Shown here one piece after another: positions 44,795-54,732 of a stretch of DNA of 64,000 bases. Within the stretch, counting starts at the first letter, position 1, and the number at the start of each line of letters is the position of its first letter. This DNA comes from Consotaella aegiceratis. Its GTDB lineage: Bacteria > Pseudomonadota > Alphaproteobacteria > Rhizobiales > Rhizobiaceae. A program made the translations under genes and the position numbers. The stretch lies in assembly GCF_036541425.1 (NCBI RefSeq), contig NZ_JAZHFT010000010.1:62001-126000 (forward strand), read 5' to 3'. The notes under the pieces are model-generated. The model did not search any database. It worked only from the letters and a program-made list of their open reading frames with translations, and was not told where the DNA came from.

Positions 44795-45862
44795 TGGAGG
44801 CGGCGGCGCCGTGCTTGCCCGCGCTCGCAGATCAGCCCGCATGGTGATACGGCTTGCGCCGCCGAGCACAGTCGTCGGGTCGGCGCCGGCGATCATGTCG
44901 ATCAGCAATTGCGCGCCCGTCCGCCCGAGTTCGAAACGCGGCTGGGCAATGGTGGTCAGCGCGGGTTCGCAATACTCGGCAAACTCGATTCCGTCGAACC
45001 CCATGAGTGACAGATCCTCTGGGATGCGCAGCCCCGCCGAGCGCACCGACTTCATGAACGCGAGCGCTGTCTCGTCGTTGCTGCAGATCACCGCGGACGG
45101 GCGGGCATCCATGGCCAGATAGGCCTGGGCGGCGACGTGTCCTTCCTCGAAGACGTAACCGCCGGGAAATTCCACCAAGGAATCGGCCGGAAGCCCAGCC
45201 TCGGCAAGAGCCCCGACGATGCCGCGATGGCGCTCGACCTCGTTGTAGTTGCCGGTCGGACCCGTGAGATAGAAGATCCGGCGGTGGCCCAGTTCGAGCA
45301 GATGGCGTACCTGGGCGCGCCCCGCGGCCTCGTCGTCGATCAGCACCGCCGGCATGCCGGGGATGCCGAGATCGGCGCAGACCGCGACCGCCGGCAAGCC
45401 CCCTTGGAGAATCGATCGTCCATTGACCTCCGGCAGCAGACCGGCGGTGATCAGAATTCCCGCGATATGGCCGGAGGACGCCAGTTCGATCAGACGGGCG
45501 CCGCTGTCGAGGCCTTCGACGTAGCCGATGATCAACACGTAGCCGGCTTCGGCGAGCGTTACGTCGATGCCGTGCAGCACCTCGGAAAAGAACGGCGGAT
45601 TGCTGCGGCGGGGCACCACGACCAGCACCATCTTCGAGCCGCCGCCGCGCAGCTGCCGCGCGATCGTGTTGGGCGTGTAGCCCAATTGCTCGATGGCGGC
45701 CCGCACTCGCTCGCGGGTCTCCTTGCGCAGCTTTTCCGGAGCCGAAAAGACGCGGCTGACGGTCGCAACGGAAACGCCCGCGACACGGGCGACATCGCTG
45801 ATCCGCGGGCCTCGTCGCCGCATCGTGCCGTTCGGGGGTCGTGGGGGTGGCTTATTTTCCAT
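44789..45862 (-). CDS. LacI family transcriptional regulator
   Basis: 357 residues from ATG 45862; in-frame ATGs at 45880 and 45892 would add a few residues. The N-terminal HTH and hinge are RISDVARVAGVSVATVSRVF and LGYTPNTIARQLRGGGSKM. The effector domain is of the periplasmic-binding fold (VLIIGYVEGLDSGARLIELA, later LMGFDGIEFAEYCEPALTTI). It diverges from the sugar ABC operon, with a LacI-type palindrome between them, so it should repress that operon until its sugar or sugar derivative binds. Confidence 0.92.
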   Translation of the reverse strand: MENKPPPRPPNGTMRRRGPRISDVARVAGVSVATVSRVFSAPEKLRKETRERVRAAIEQLGYTPNTIARQLRGGGSKMVLVVVPRRSNPPFFSEVLHGIDVTLAEAGYVLIIGYVEGLDSGARLIELASSGHIAGILITAGLLPEVNGRSILQGGLPAVAVCADLGIPGMPAVLIDDEAAGRAQVRHLLELGHRRIFYLTGPTGNYNEVERHRGIVGALAEAGLPADSLVEFPGGYVFEEGHVAAQAYLAMDARPSAVICSNDETALAFMKSVRSAGLRIPEDLSLMGFDGIEFAEYCEPALTTIAQPRFELGRTGAQLLIDMIAGADPTTVLGGASRITMRADLRARASTAPPPPS

Positions 45863-45894
45863 GTTGTCACCGATTTCCATCTCGGGTAGCATTA

Positions 45895-45908
45895 TGTAAT
45901 CGATTTCA
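45895..45908. promoter_or_regulatory. Candidate LacI-family operator
   Basis: TGTAATCGATTTCA: near-perfect 14-base palindrome centred on CG (AATCGATT core), the usual symmetry for LacI-family sites. It lies 33 bases upstream of both the lacI-type start and the binding-protein gene. Confidence 0.65.
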
Positions 45909-45941
45909 TCGATCTGGTCACGATCAACTGGGAGGACGATC

Positions 45942-47186
45942 ATGAAGCCATTCGTCGCGGCAGCCCTTGCTGGAGCCGCCCTTTCAGCCCTGGCGCTGCC
46001 TGCTCTGGCGCAGGACAAGCCGACGGCCGAGGTCATGCACTGGTGGACCTCGGGCGGCGAGGCCATGGCCATCAAGGAATTTGCCAACGCCTACGATGCG
46101 GCGGGCGGCAAATGGGTCGACACGGCCACGGCACAAGGCGAGAATTCGCGCGCTGCCGCCATCAACCGGATGGTCGGCGGCAACCCGCCCACGGCGGCCC
46201 AGTTCAACACCGGCAAGCAGTTCGACGATCTGGTCGCGCAAGGGTTGCTGCGTCCGATCACCGATCTCGCTGAAGAGGGAGGATGGAAGGACGTCATGCC
46301 GCCGTTCCTCTACGACGCGGCGAGCCGGGACGGCGACCTCTATGCTCTTCCCGTCAACGTCCATGGCCAGAACTGGATCTTCTATTCCAAGCCCGTGCTG
46401 GAACAGGCCGGCGTATCCGAGCTTCCCAGGAGCTGGGACGACATCGTGCCGGCGCTGCAGAAGATCCAGGACGCCGGTTTCATTCCGATGGCCCTCGGCG
46501 GCCAGCCCTGGCAGGAACGCCTGCTGTTCGACACCATCCTGCTCGATCAGGGCGGCGAGGACCTCTACATGAAGGTTCTCAAGGACAAGGACGTGGACGC
46601 CGTCCGTTCCGACGAGTTCCGCAAGGTCGTGGAGACGTTCGGCGCATTGCGGCCTTTCGTCGATGAAGGCTCGCCGGGGCGCAACTGGAACGACGCGACC
46701 AACCTCGTCATCACCGACAAGGCCGCGTTCCAGCAGATGGGCGACTGGGCCATCGGCGAATTTCGCGCCGCCGGCGAGGAAGCCGAGAAGGACTATGGCT
46801 GCACCGTCGGTCTGGCCGACGAGAAACTGATCGTCGGCGGCGATGTCTTCGTCTTCCCCAAGACCGACGACCAGGCCCAGGTCGAGGCACAGAATCTTCT
46901 GGCCAACACGATGATCGAGCCGGTCACGCAGGTGAAGTTCAATCTCGCCAAGGGTTCGATGCCGATCCGCAACGACGTCGACACCAGCGAGTTCAATGCC
47001 TGCGCGCAAAAGGGCATGACCATGCTCAAGGACTCCGCCAAGCAGGTGCCGGTGATCGACATCATCATCAGCGCCAGCCTGCTCGGCTCGCTCGACGACG
47101 TGATCACCCAGTACTGGCACAATCCGTCGGCGACGAGCGACGATTTCATCGACGGCTTCGTGGACGCCTTCGAACTCGAAGACTGA
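45942..47186 (+). CDS. Sugar ABC transporter substrate-binding protein
   Basis: Periplasmic carbohydrate-binding protein, 414 residues, of the glucose/mannose-type extracellular binding family 1. The signal peptide is MKPFVAAALAGAALSALALPALA. Family features include VMHWWTSGGEAMAIKEFANA, INRMVGGNPPTAAQFNTGKQ and MGDWAIGEFRAAG. It is first in an operon with two permeases and an ATPase. A hairpin after the stop may stabilise this message. The exact sugar is unknown; glucose or mannose is a reasonable guess from the family. Confidence 0.9.
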   Translation: MKPFVAAALAGAALSALALPALAQDKPTAEVMHWWTSGGEAMAIKEFANAYDAAGGKWVDTATAQGENSRAAAINRMVGGNPPTAAQFNTGKQFDDLVAQGLLRPITDLAEEGGWKDVMPPFLYDAASRDGDLYALPVNVHGQNWIFYSKPVLEQAGVSELPRSWDDIVPALQKIQDAGFIPMALGGQPWQERLLFDTILLDQGGEDLYMKVLKDKDVDAVRSDEFRKVVETFGALRPFVDEGSPGRNWNDATNLVITDKAAFQQMGDWAIGEFRAAGEEAEKDYGCTVGLADEKLIVGGDVFVFPKTDDQAQVEAQNLLANTMIEPVTQVKFNLAKGSMPIRNDVDTSEFNACAQKGMTMLKDSAKQVPVIDIIISASLLGSLDDVITQYWHNPSATSDDFIDGFVDAFELED

Positions 47187-47203
47187 CCGTTCGCCCGACG
47201 CCC

Positions 47204-47227
47204 GTGGCCGGGTCAGCGCCCGGCCAC
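47204..47227 (+). other. GC hairpin after the binding-protein gene
   Basis: Perfect 9-bp stem GTGGCCGGG / CCCGGCCAC with loop TCAGCG and no T-tract, 17 bases after the stop. It is more likely an mRNA 3'-end stabiliser than a terminator, since the permease genes follow directly. Confidence 0.6.
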
Positions 47228-47254
47228 CCCCTCGCATGAGCCACGAGGTTCTTC

Positions 47255-48142
47255 ATGACGGCGCGCCGACCGCGTCTGCGCATGGCCACGGTGGTGCTTT
47301 GGCCCGCCTGGTTGCTGGTTTTTGCCGCCTATATCGGCACGATGGCATGGACCGTGCAGATTTCTCTCACTTCCTCCAAGCTGCTGCCGGTCAACGACTT
47401 TGTCGGCCTCAGCCAGTATAGGCGGCTCTTTTCCAGCTCGCGGTGGCTGGTTTCCCTGGAGAACATGGCAATCTTCGGCGTCCTGTTCATCCTGGGCTGC
47501 CTGGTGATCGGCTTCGTTCTCGCCGTCGCGCTCGATCAGCACGTGCGCTTCGAGAACACGCTGCGCACGATCTTTCTCTACCCTTATGCGATGTCTTTCA
47601 TCGTGACCGGCCTGATCTGGCAATGGTTGATGAACCCGACGCTCGGCATCCAGAAGACGATACAGGCTTGGGGCTTCGAGGCGTTCCGGTTCGACTGGAT
47701 CGTGGATCGCGACATGGCGATCTACGCCGTCGTCATTGCCGGGATCTGGCAGGCGTCCGGCCTGGTCATGGCCCTGATGCTGGCCGGTCTGCGCGGCATC
47801 GACAGCGACCTCTGGAAGGCGACCCGAATCGAGGGCATTCCCGCCTGGCGGGTCTATCTCTTCATCATCGTGCCCATGCTCCGACCGATCATCATCACCG
47901 CGATCGTGCTGCTGTCGATCGGCGTGGTGAAGGCCTACGATCTGGTGGTGGCGCTGACCAGCGGCGGCCCGGGCATCGCCAGCGAGGTGCCTGCCAAGTT
48001 CATCATGGACAATCTGTTCACCCGGCAGAACATCGCCCTGGCCACGGCGGCGGCGACCGTCATGCTGATCACCGTCGCCGCGATCCTGATGCCGTGGCTC
48101 TATTCCGAATATTTCCGCCGTGAGCGAGGGAGGACGGCATGA
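47255..48142 (+). CDS. Sugar ABC transporter permease (first)
   Basis: MalF/UgpA-type membrane subunit, 295 residues. Helices include VVLWPAWLLVFAAYIGTMAW and NMAIFGVLFILGCLVIGFVL. The EAA-type loop EGIPAWRVYLFIIVPMLRPI docks to the ATPase. It ends with a 4-base overlap into the second permease. The operon order (binding protein, two permeases, ATPase) is standard for CUT1 importers. Confidence 0.92.
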   Translation: MTARRPRLRMATVVLWPAWLLVFAAYIGTMAWTVQISLTSSKLLPVNDFVGLSQYRRLFSSSRWLVSLENMAIFGVLFILGCLVIGFVLAVALDQHVRFENTLRTIFLYPYAMSFIVTGLIWQWLMNPTLGIQKTIQAWGFEAFRFDWIVDRDMAIYAVVIAGIWQASGLVMALMLAGLRGIDSDLWKATRIEGIPAWRVYLFIIVPMLRPIIITAIVLLSIGVVKAYDLVVALTSGGPGIASEVPAKFIMDNLFTRQNIALATAAATVMLITVAAILMPWLYSEYFRRERGRTA

Positions 48143-49076
48143 GCAGAACCGCTATGCCGGCCGCCGCCATGGCCGTCGCCGGCCAGTCTCCAAGCTATCC
48201 GCCAAGCAAGGAGCGGGGGCCCCGCCCGCGACAGGTCACCGCCGGCCGCATCGGGCTATACGCCTTCATCGTGATCGCCGCCGCGTTCTTCCTGCTGCCG
48301 GCGGTCGTCATGGTGCTGACCTCGCTCAAGTCGATGGACGAGATCCGGACCGGATCGATCTTCGCCCTGCCGCAGCATCTCGATTTTTCGGCCTGGGTCG
48401 CGGCGTGGTCGACGGCCTGCACGGGATTGTCCTGCGACGGCATCCGGATCGGCTTCTGGAACTCGGTCAAGATCCTCGTCCCGAGCGTCGTGCTGTCGAT
48501 CGCCGCCGGCGCCATCGTCGGCTACGCCTTGTCCTTCTGGCGGGTGAGGGGGGCGAACGTTCTGTTCGCCGTTCTGCTGCTCGGCGCCTTCCTGCCCTAT
48601 CAGATCTTCATCTATCCGATGGTGCGCGGCTTCTCGCTGCTCGGCATCTACAATTCGCTGGCCTGCATCGTCACCATCCACGTCATCTTCGGCCTGCCGC
48701 TGATGACGCTTCTGTTCCGCAACTTCTATTCGGGGCTGCCGCAGGAGTTGTTCAATGCTGCGCGCGTCGACGGCGGCGGCTTTTGGCGCATCCTGATCTA
48801 CGTGATCCTGCCGATGTCCACGCCGATCATCATCGTGGCGGTGATCCTCCAGATCACCGGCATCTGGAACGACTTCATTCTCGGCTTGGTGTTCGCGGGC
48901 CGGGACAACCTGCCGATGACGGTCCAGCTCAACAACGTGGTGAACACCACCTTCGGCGAGCGCGCCTACAACATGAACATGGCCGCGACCATCCTGACCG
49001 CCGCCGTGCCGCTGATCGTCTATTTCATATCCGGCCGCTGGTTCGTCCGCGGCATCGCAGCGGGAGCCGTCAAGGG

Positions 49077-49080
<4 letters not shown>
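48139..49080 (+). CDS. Sugar ABC transporter permease (second)
   Basis: MalG/UgpE-type subunit, 313 residues. The N-terminal ~45 residues are a hydrophilic Pro/Arg tail, followed by helix GLYAFIVIAAAFFLLPAVVM. The EAA loop is VDGGGFWRILIYVILPMSTP. Stop and next start overlap (ATGA), indicating coupled translation with the ATPase. It forms the heterodimeric channel with the preceding permease. Confidence 0.92.
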
Positions 49081-50231
<1,151 letters not shown>

Positions 50232-50273
50232 AGCGGGACGCCGGGAGCTCTTGCCGGCTTCGGGCGTCCCGCT
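50232..50273 (+). other. Long GC stem directly after the ABC operon
   Basis: Perfect 11-bp stem AGCGGGACGCC / GGCGTCCCGCT with a 20-base loop, starting at the base after the stop codon. There is no T-tract, so Rho-independent termination is doubtful; it may protect the transcript end. The rest of the gap, 50274-50558, shows no gene or repeat. Confidence 0.55.
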
Positions 50274-50558
50274 GCAGTACGGCCAATCGGTAGGGAGAAC
50301 GCGTTCGGCTCATGCGCGTCTCTCCGTCCATTGCTCGGCGTGGCGCGGGTCGACGTCGCGACCGCTGCCGCGCCGACCGGAATCGGACGCGCAGGCCGGC
50401 GCGATGCACATTTGCCCGACCGCCGGTAGAGAGGGCTGCCGCCCGGCAGGCCCAGCTCGGCAGCGCATCGGCCGACTTCGCATGCTTTTCGCGGGTGACA
50501 GTTCGCCATCCGCGATGCCCCGGCGACCGACGTCGCCTGTTTGTTGAGGACACCCGTC

Positions 50559-51323
50559 ATGGCCTTGTCTCATCCGCTTTCGTTCCAGCTTTATTCGGCC
50601 CGTAACTTTCCGCCCTTCGACGACGTGCTGGCTTTGCTCGCCGCGGAGGGTTTCACGAATGTCGAGACGTTCGGTGCCAACCACGACGACACGGCCGGCT
50701 TTCGCCAGCTGCTCGATCGGCATGGGCTGAGCGCCAAGAGCGGCCATTTCGCTCTCGATCTGGCGGAGGAAAATCCCGGCCGCATCGTCGAGATCTGCCG
50801 CGCGCTCGACATGGAAACCGTCGTCATCCCCTATCTGCCGGCCGAACAGCGGCCGTCCGACCGTGCCGGGTGGCAGGCGCTCGGCGAGCGGCTGGTCAAG
50901 GTCAAGACGACGTTCGGCCAGGAGGGCCTACGCACCGCCTGGCATAATCACGATTTCGAATTCATCGCGCTGCCCGATGGCTCCTATCCGATCGAGCACC
51001 TCCTGGGCACCGCGTTGTCCTGGGAGGCGGACATCGCATGGGTGGTGCGCGCCGGCACCGATCCGGCCGCGTGGCTGAAGCGCTATGCCGGTCGTGTCGT
51101 GGCCGCCCATGTGAAGGACATCGCGCCCGTCGGCGAAAAAACGGACGAAGACGGCTGGGCCGACGTCGGCAGCGGCGTCGTGGACTGGGACACTCTCTGG
51201 CCGCTCGCGGTCGAGGCCGGCGCTTCGCTGATGATCGCGGAGCACGACAAGCCGTCCGACGCCGTGCGCTTCGCCCGGGTCAGCGCGGCGAAGATGAAGG
51301 CACTCGCTGGCTTGGCCGGCTGA
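50559..51323 (+). CDS. Sugar phosphate isomerase/epimerase family protein
   Basis: TIM-barrel protein of the xylose-isomerase-like/IolE superfamily, 254 residues. Metal-site elements are visible: TAWHNHDFEFIAL, AAHVKDIAPVG and MIAEHDKPSD. ATG 50559 with gaggac upstream was chosen; the frame opens slightly earlier at 50541. Placed after the sugar ABC operon and just before an oxidoreductase of the inositol-dehydrogenase family, it probably processes the imported sugar. The precise reaction is unknown. Confidence 0.87.
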   Translation: MALSHPLSFQLYSARNFPPFDDVLALLAAEGFTNVETFGANHDDTAGFRQLLDRHGLSAKSGHFALDLAEENPGRIVEICRALDMETVVIPYLPAEQRPSDRAGWQALGERLVKVKTTFGQEGLRTAWHNHDFEFIALPDGSYPIEHLLGTALSWEADIAWVVRAGTDPAAWLKRYAGRVVAAHVKDIAPVGEKTDEDGWADVGSGVVDWDTLWPLAVEAGASLMIAEHDKPSDAVRFARVSAAKMKALAGLAG

Positions 51324-51341
51324 TGCGGGGAAGGGAGCGTT

Positions 51342-52481
51342 ATGGTCGTCCGAATCGGACTCGTCGGTTGTGGCAACATCTCCGACAACTATCTTTTGAA
51401 TGCCGCGCTGTTCCGCGACTTCGCCTTTACCGCCTGTGCCGACCTGCGGCCCTCGGCGGCCCAGGCCCAGGCCGAGAAATACGGCATCGAGGCGCGCAGC
51501 GTCGAGGCGTTGCTCAAGAGCGAGGACGTCGACGTCGTGCTCAATCTGACGGTGCCGGCGGCGCACGCCGAGGTTTCGCTGGCAGCCTTGGACAACGGCA
51601 AGCATGTCTATACCGAAAAGCCGCTGGCGACCTCGGTCGTCGACGGCTTGGCGATCCTGGAATCGGCCTACGCCAAGGGTCTGCGGGTTGGCGCCGCGCC
51701 GGACACCGTGCTCGGGGCGTCGATCCAGGAGGCGCGGCGGCGGATCGATGACGGCGCCATCGGCAAGCCGCTGCTCGGGGTCGCGTCGGTGCTGTCGCAC
51801 GGGATGGAGCACTGGCATCCGGACCCGACCTTCTTCTTCAAGCCGGGCGGCGGCCCGGTGCTCGACATCGGACCCTATTATCTGACGACACTCGTCACCC
51901 TGCTGGGGCCCGTCGCTTCCGTGCAGGCCAGCGGCATGATCGGCTTCGAGTCCCGGACGGCCACGACCGAGGGCTCGCCGCTGAAGGGCCAGGAGATCAA
52001 GGTCGAGACGCTGACGACCGTCGAGGCTCTGCTTCAGTTCGATGCCGGCGCCCAGGTGACGTTCCTGGCGAGTTGGGATGTCTGGCGGCATGGTCTCAGC
52101 CCGATGGAACTGCACGGCACGGAAGGCTCGATGCGCGTGCCGGACCCAAACTGGTTCGGCGGCGAACTGGCGACGGCGATCGGGCGTGGCGAGTGGGAGA
52201 CGTGGACCACCGTCGATCGGGTCTTCGGTCGGCCGAACTGGCCGCATGCCGAGCCCGTCAACGCCAATTATCGCGGGCTCGGCCTGGCCGAGATGGCGCG
52301 AGCCATCGATGAGGGGCGGCCGCACCGGGCGAATGGCGACCTTGGCCTGCATGTCCTCGCCGTGATGATGGGCACGCTCGAAGCGGCGCTCTCGGGCAAG
52401 CGCGTCGAGATCGCGCAGCGTTGCCACCGGCCGGCGGCCTTCGGCGAGGAGGAGGCCGCGTCCTTGCTTGCCGGCGGCTGA
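51342..52481 (+). CDS. Gfo/Idh/MocA family oxidoreductase
   Basis: NAD(P)-dependent sugar dehydrogenase, 379 residues. The Rossmann motif is RIGLVGCGNISDNYL, the catalytic-site Lys lies in HVYTEKPLATS (classical EKP), and GGGPVLDIGPYYLTTL holds the conserved D-x-G-x-Y/H region. It starts 18 bases after the isomerase-like gene, so they are co-transcribed. It differs clearly from the paralogue at 7525, suggesting another substrate. Confidence 0.9.
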   Translation: MVVRIGLVGCGNISDNYLLNAALFRDFAFTACADLRPSAAQAQAEKYGIEARSVEALLKSEDVDVVLNLTVPAAHAEVSLAALDNGKHVYTEKPLATSVVDGLAILESAYAKGLRVGAAPDTVLGASIQEARRRIDDGAIGKPLLGVASVLSHGMEHWHPDPTFFFKPGGGPVLDIGPYYLTTLVTLLGPVASVQASGMIGFESRTATTEGSPLKGQEIKVETLTTVEALLQFDAGAQVTFLASWDVWRHGLSPMELHGTEGSMRVPDPNWFGGELATAIGRGEWETWTTVDRVFGRPNWPHAEPVNANYRGLGLAEMARAIDEGRPHRANGDLGLHVLAVMMGTLEAALSGKRVEIAQRCHRPAAFGEEEAASLLAGG

Positions 52482-52742
52482 CGGCAGGAGCAGCCCGCCG
52501 ACGATCGACATGCCGGACGATCGGTCGGGCAGCGCAAGCGTCCAAGCAGGCACCGGCATCGGCGGTCGACGATGCCCGTGGACGGCTCACGTCGGCCTGC
52601 GACGGCGGAGACTTTGACGACCGCAAAAGCTCCGGCGGTCCGGCAGTCCAGAGAACGGTCTTTGGCGGCGCCACTTGCCTTGACAGCGCCGGTGGCGCCC
52701 ATCTATATCCGCGACGCCTGATGGCGCTTCGGCGCCGCCTGT

Positions 52743-52819
52743 GGCGGAGTAGCTCAGTTGGTTAGAGCAGCGGAATCATAATCCGCGTGTCGGGGGTTCA
52801 AGTCCCTCCTCCGCTACCA
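52743..52819 (+). tRNA. tRNA-Met (CAT), elongator
   Basis: 77-nt cloverleaf with CCA encoded. The acceptor is GGCGGAG/CTCCGCT (G1-T72 wobble, as in alphaproteobacterial elongator tRNA-Met), the D-arm GCTC...GAGC, the anticodon stem GCGGA/TCCGC with loop ATCATAA, and the T-arm GGGGG TTCAAGT CCCTC. The anticodon CAT could also be Ile (lysidine), but the overall sequence matches elongator Met. Its 3' end is a likely integration site for the region that follows. Confidence 0.92.
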
Positions 52820-52979
52820 CCAGTTTCCTCAAGAAAATCAGATGTTTAACGGTGACGCTTGCGCCTTAATGTCTGATTTCATGTCGCATCATGTTGCAAC
52901 TGAGTTCCCTTGATTTTCAGGGGTTTCCTGCGACACTCGGCAGCTCCACGCGACATGGAATGCGACATAGGGGGAGCGG
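52820..52979. other. Putative attachment-site flank with repeated GCGACA motifs
   Basis: Directly after the tRNA CCA lies an inverted repeat AAATCAGA (52835-52842) / TCTGATTT (52872-52879). It is followed by several copies of (T/C)GCGACA(T/C), at 52929, 52949 and 52961, and an inverted copy ATGTCGCA at 52881. Short repeats of this kind next to a tRNA resemble arm-type sites of tyrosine recombinases. No integrase gene is adjacent. Confidence 0.5.
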
Positions 52980-53210
52980 ATGGCAAAGTACATTCTGGAG
53001 GTCTATGAGCCTGGAGGTGCGGATACGGTCGCATTCTCCATCCAAAGCGAGAAGCCTTTCTCGGCAATCTCCAAAGGAGACCTTTTGCACCATCAGACGA
53101 TGAACATGCATCACCGTTTGAGGGTGGTCGAAATCCAACACCTCTTTTGGGAATCACCGGAAGGCTTGGCGCAGAAAACGTGCGTCCAGACGGAAGCGGC
53201 ACACCTCTGA
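52980..53210 (+). CDS. Small hypothetical protein near the island edge
   Basis: 76 residues with a strong ribosome-binding site (taggggg about 6 bases before the ATG). Sequence MAKYILEVYEPGGADTVAFS then a His-rich middle (LLHHQTMNMHHRLRVVEIQH) and a single C-terminal Cys. No signal peptide or membrane helix. The family is not recognised; such small beta-rich proteins are common cargo at island borders. The following 299 bases contain only a 28-codon frame (53276-53362) with a good ribosome-binding site that I do not call. Confidence 0.5.
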   Translation: MAKYILEVYEPGGADTVAFSIQSEKPFSAISKGDLLHHQTMNMHHRLRVVEIQHLFWESPEGLAQKTCVQTEAAHL

Positions 53211-53509
53211 CACCGACTTCATCCCGGCCATCGGACAACGGCTAGAATGGCCGGCAGAGCGTTGGAGGAACTGACATGGCCGACATAGGCGTTGCGGTTT
53301 TCTGCTGGCCGGATGGCGACGCTCATGAAGCCGCGCGCTATCCTCGCTTGTCCGGCACTTGATACTTCATGCCCGGCATAGGGCGCGACACGTCCCATCG
53401 CAGCTGATAATATCGCGGACCGCGAGGGGGCTTGCATTCGACGGACGGAGCCAAACGTTCTGCATTGCATTCGTGCAGAAATAGCGGCATCGTCCGACAT
53501 GAGGGATCT

Positions 53510-54154
53510 ATGGTGAAACCAGATTCGAAGGTGGTGGTCTCGGCCTTCTCCGAGGATCACGTCGAACGGCTGACCGGGGTAAGCAAGCGACAGCTTCGCT
53601 ACTGGGACCGGACCGGGTTTTTTGTTCCTAGTCTGGCTGAGGACGATCGGCGCTTTCCCTACAGCCGCCTTTACACATTTCGCGATCTGATTTGTCTGCA
53701 GGTTCTCAATGCCCTGCGCAACGATGCTCGAGTTTCGCTGCCCCACCTGCGAGAAGTGAAGAAAAAGCTGGCGCATCTCGGCGACGATGTCTGGGCTAGG
53801 ACGACCCTTTACGTCCTGAAGCGGAAGGTGATTTTCGATAACCCGGACAGCGAGCGCCGCGAAGAAGTCGTCAGTGGCCAGGGCGTGCTGAAAATTCCGC
53901 TGGAGATCGTGCGCGCCAACATGCGTGAAAACGTGAATCAACTTTGGAGGAGAGACCCTCTACAAATTGGGCGCATCGATCGCCGCAAGGGCGTCGCTCA
54001 CAACAGGGCCGTTCTCGCTGGGACTCGCATCCCCGTCGCAAGCATCAGAGCGTTCGTCGACGAAGGCTACAACGTCGAGCAAATCCTCGCTGAGTATCCC
54101 ACTCTTACAGAGGCCGATGTTCGTGCTGCGATGGAATATGGTCAAGCCGCTTGA
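53510..54154 (+). CDS. MerR-like DNA-binding protein with C-terminal DUF433 domain (antitoxin-like)
   Basis: 214 residues from ATG 53510 (GAGGG five bases upstream). The N-terminal MerR-type winged helix is HVERLTGVSKRQLRYWDRTG...YTFRDLICLQVL. The C-terminal DUF433 domain (VLAGTRIPVASIRAFVDEGY, later YPTLTEADVRAAMEYGQAA) is typical of antitoxins paired with PIN-like toxins. The stop overlaps the next gene's TTG (TTGA). GC content is lower than in the flanking metabolic genes. It probably represses its own operon and neutralises the partner. Confidence 0.85.
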   Translation: MVKPDSKVVVSAFSEDHVERLTGVSKRQLRYWDRTGFFVPSLAEDDRRFPYSRLYTFRDLICLQVLNALRNDARVSLPHLREVKKKLAHLGDDVWARTTLYVLKRKVIFDNPDSERREEVVSGQGVLKIPLEIVRANMRENVNQLWRRDPLQIGRIDRRKGVAHNRAVLAGTRIPVASIRAFVDEGYNVEQILAEYPTLTEADVRAAMEYGQAA

Positions 54155-54552
54155 AAGGGAGGACGGCTACACTTCGCGTATTCCTTGATGAGGGCGTACC
54201 TGATTCTGTTGGCCGTATGTTTGCGAAACACGGACACACCGTGATCTATCTTCGAGATGCGATCGCCAAAGGGTCTCCCGATCTGCTGGTTTGCGCGGCG
54301 GCGGAAGCGAACGACGCTATTCTCGTAGCTATCGATGCCGATATGAAGCAGATCGCAAAACGCCACGGGGTGGGGAACGGACGGTTCAAGAAGCTGAGTC
54401 TGATCAAGTTCTCCTGCACTGAACCGCAAGCAGCCCTAAGGCTGGAGCAGGCTATGAGCCTCATTGAGCACGAGTGGACTATCAGCAAGGCCAAAGCCGC
54501 GAGACGGCTTTACGTCGAGATTTCGTCTAGCGTGATCAGAACCTACCGTTGA
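54151..54552 (+). CDS. DUF5615 PIN-like protein (putative toxin)
   Basis: 133 residues from TTG 54151, coupled to the upstream DUF433 gene through a 4-base overlap. The core RVFLDEGVPDSVGRMFAKHG with an early acidic pair (Asp, Glu), then DAILVAIDADMKQIAKRHG with further acidic residues, fits the PIN-like nuclease fold of DUF5615. The family usually starts M-RFFLDE, so the first ~7 residues are uncertain. Predicted as the ribonuclease toxin of the pair. The C-terminal ~35 residues (EHEWTISKAKAARRLYVEIS) are an extension. Confidence 0.8.
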   Translation: MKGRTATLRVFLDEGVPDSVGRMFAKHGHTVIYLRDAIAKGSPDLLVCAAAEANDAILVAIDADMKQIAKRHGVGNGRFKKLSLIKFSCTEPQAALRLEQAMSLIEHEWTISKAKAARRLYVEISSSVIRTYR

Positions 54553-54732
54553 GCGGCCCAAATGAACTCGTATCGCTCGACGTCGCGCCTCGCGCGGGCG
54601 GGCGGCAGACGACGTCTCCGCAACTTCGTGGAGACGGTCACATCACCCGGAACACATGCTCCTTGAGGATGCCGCCGTCGAGCCTTTCGAAGGCCGCTCT
54701 GAGCAACCTTCGGAGGACGCACGTGTGCGAGG

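Noticed and set aside
52743..52819. tRNA-Ile(CAT) or initiator tRNA-fMet
   Set aside because: The G1-T72 wobble, D-arm and anticodon-stem sequence fit elongator tRNA-Met; initiator tRNAs have a C1 mismatch and three G-C pairs in the anticodon stem, which are absent.
53276..53362. 28-codon frame with a good ribosome-binding site (ggagga)
   Set aside because: Too short and without recognisable features; could be a remnant, but not supported as a gene.
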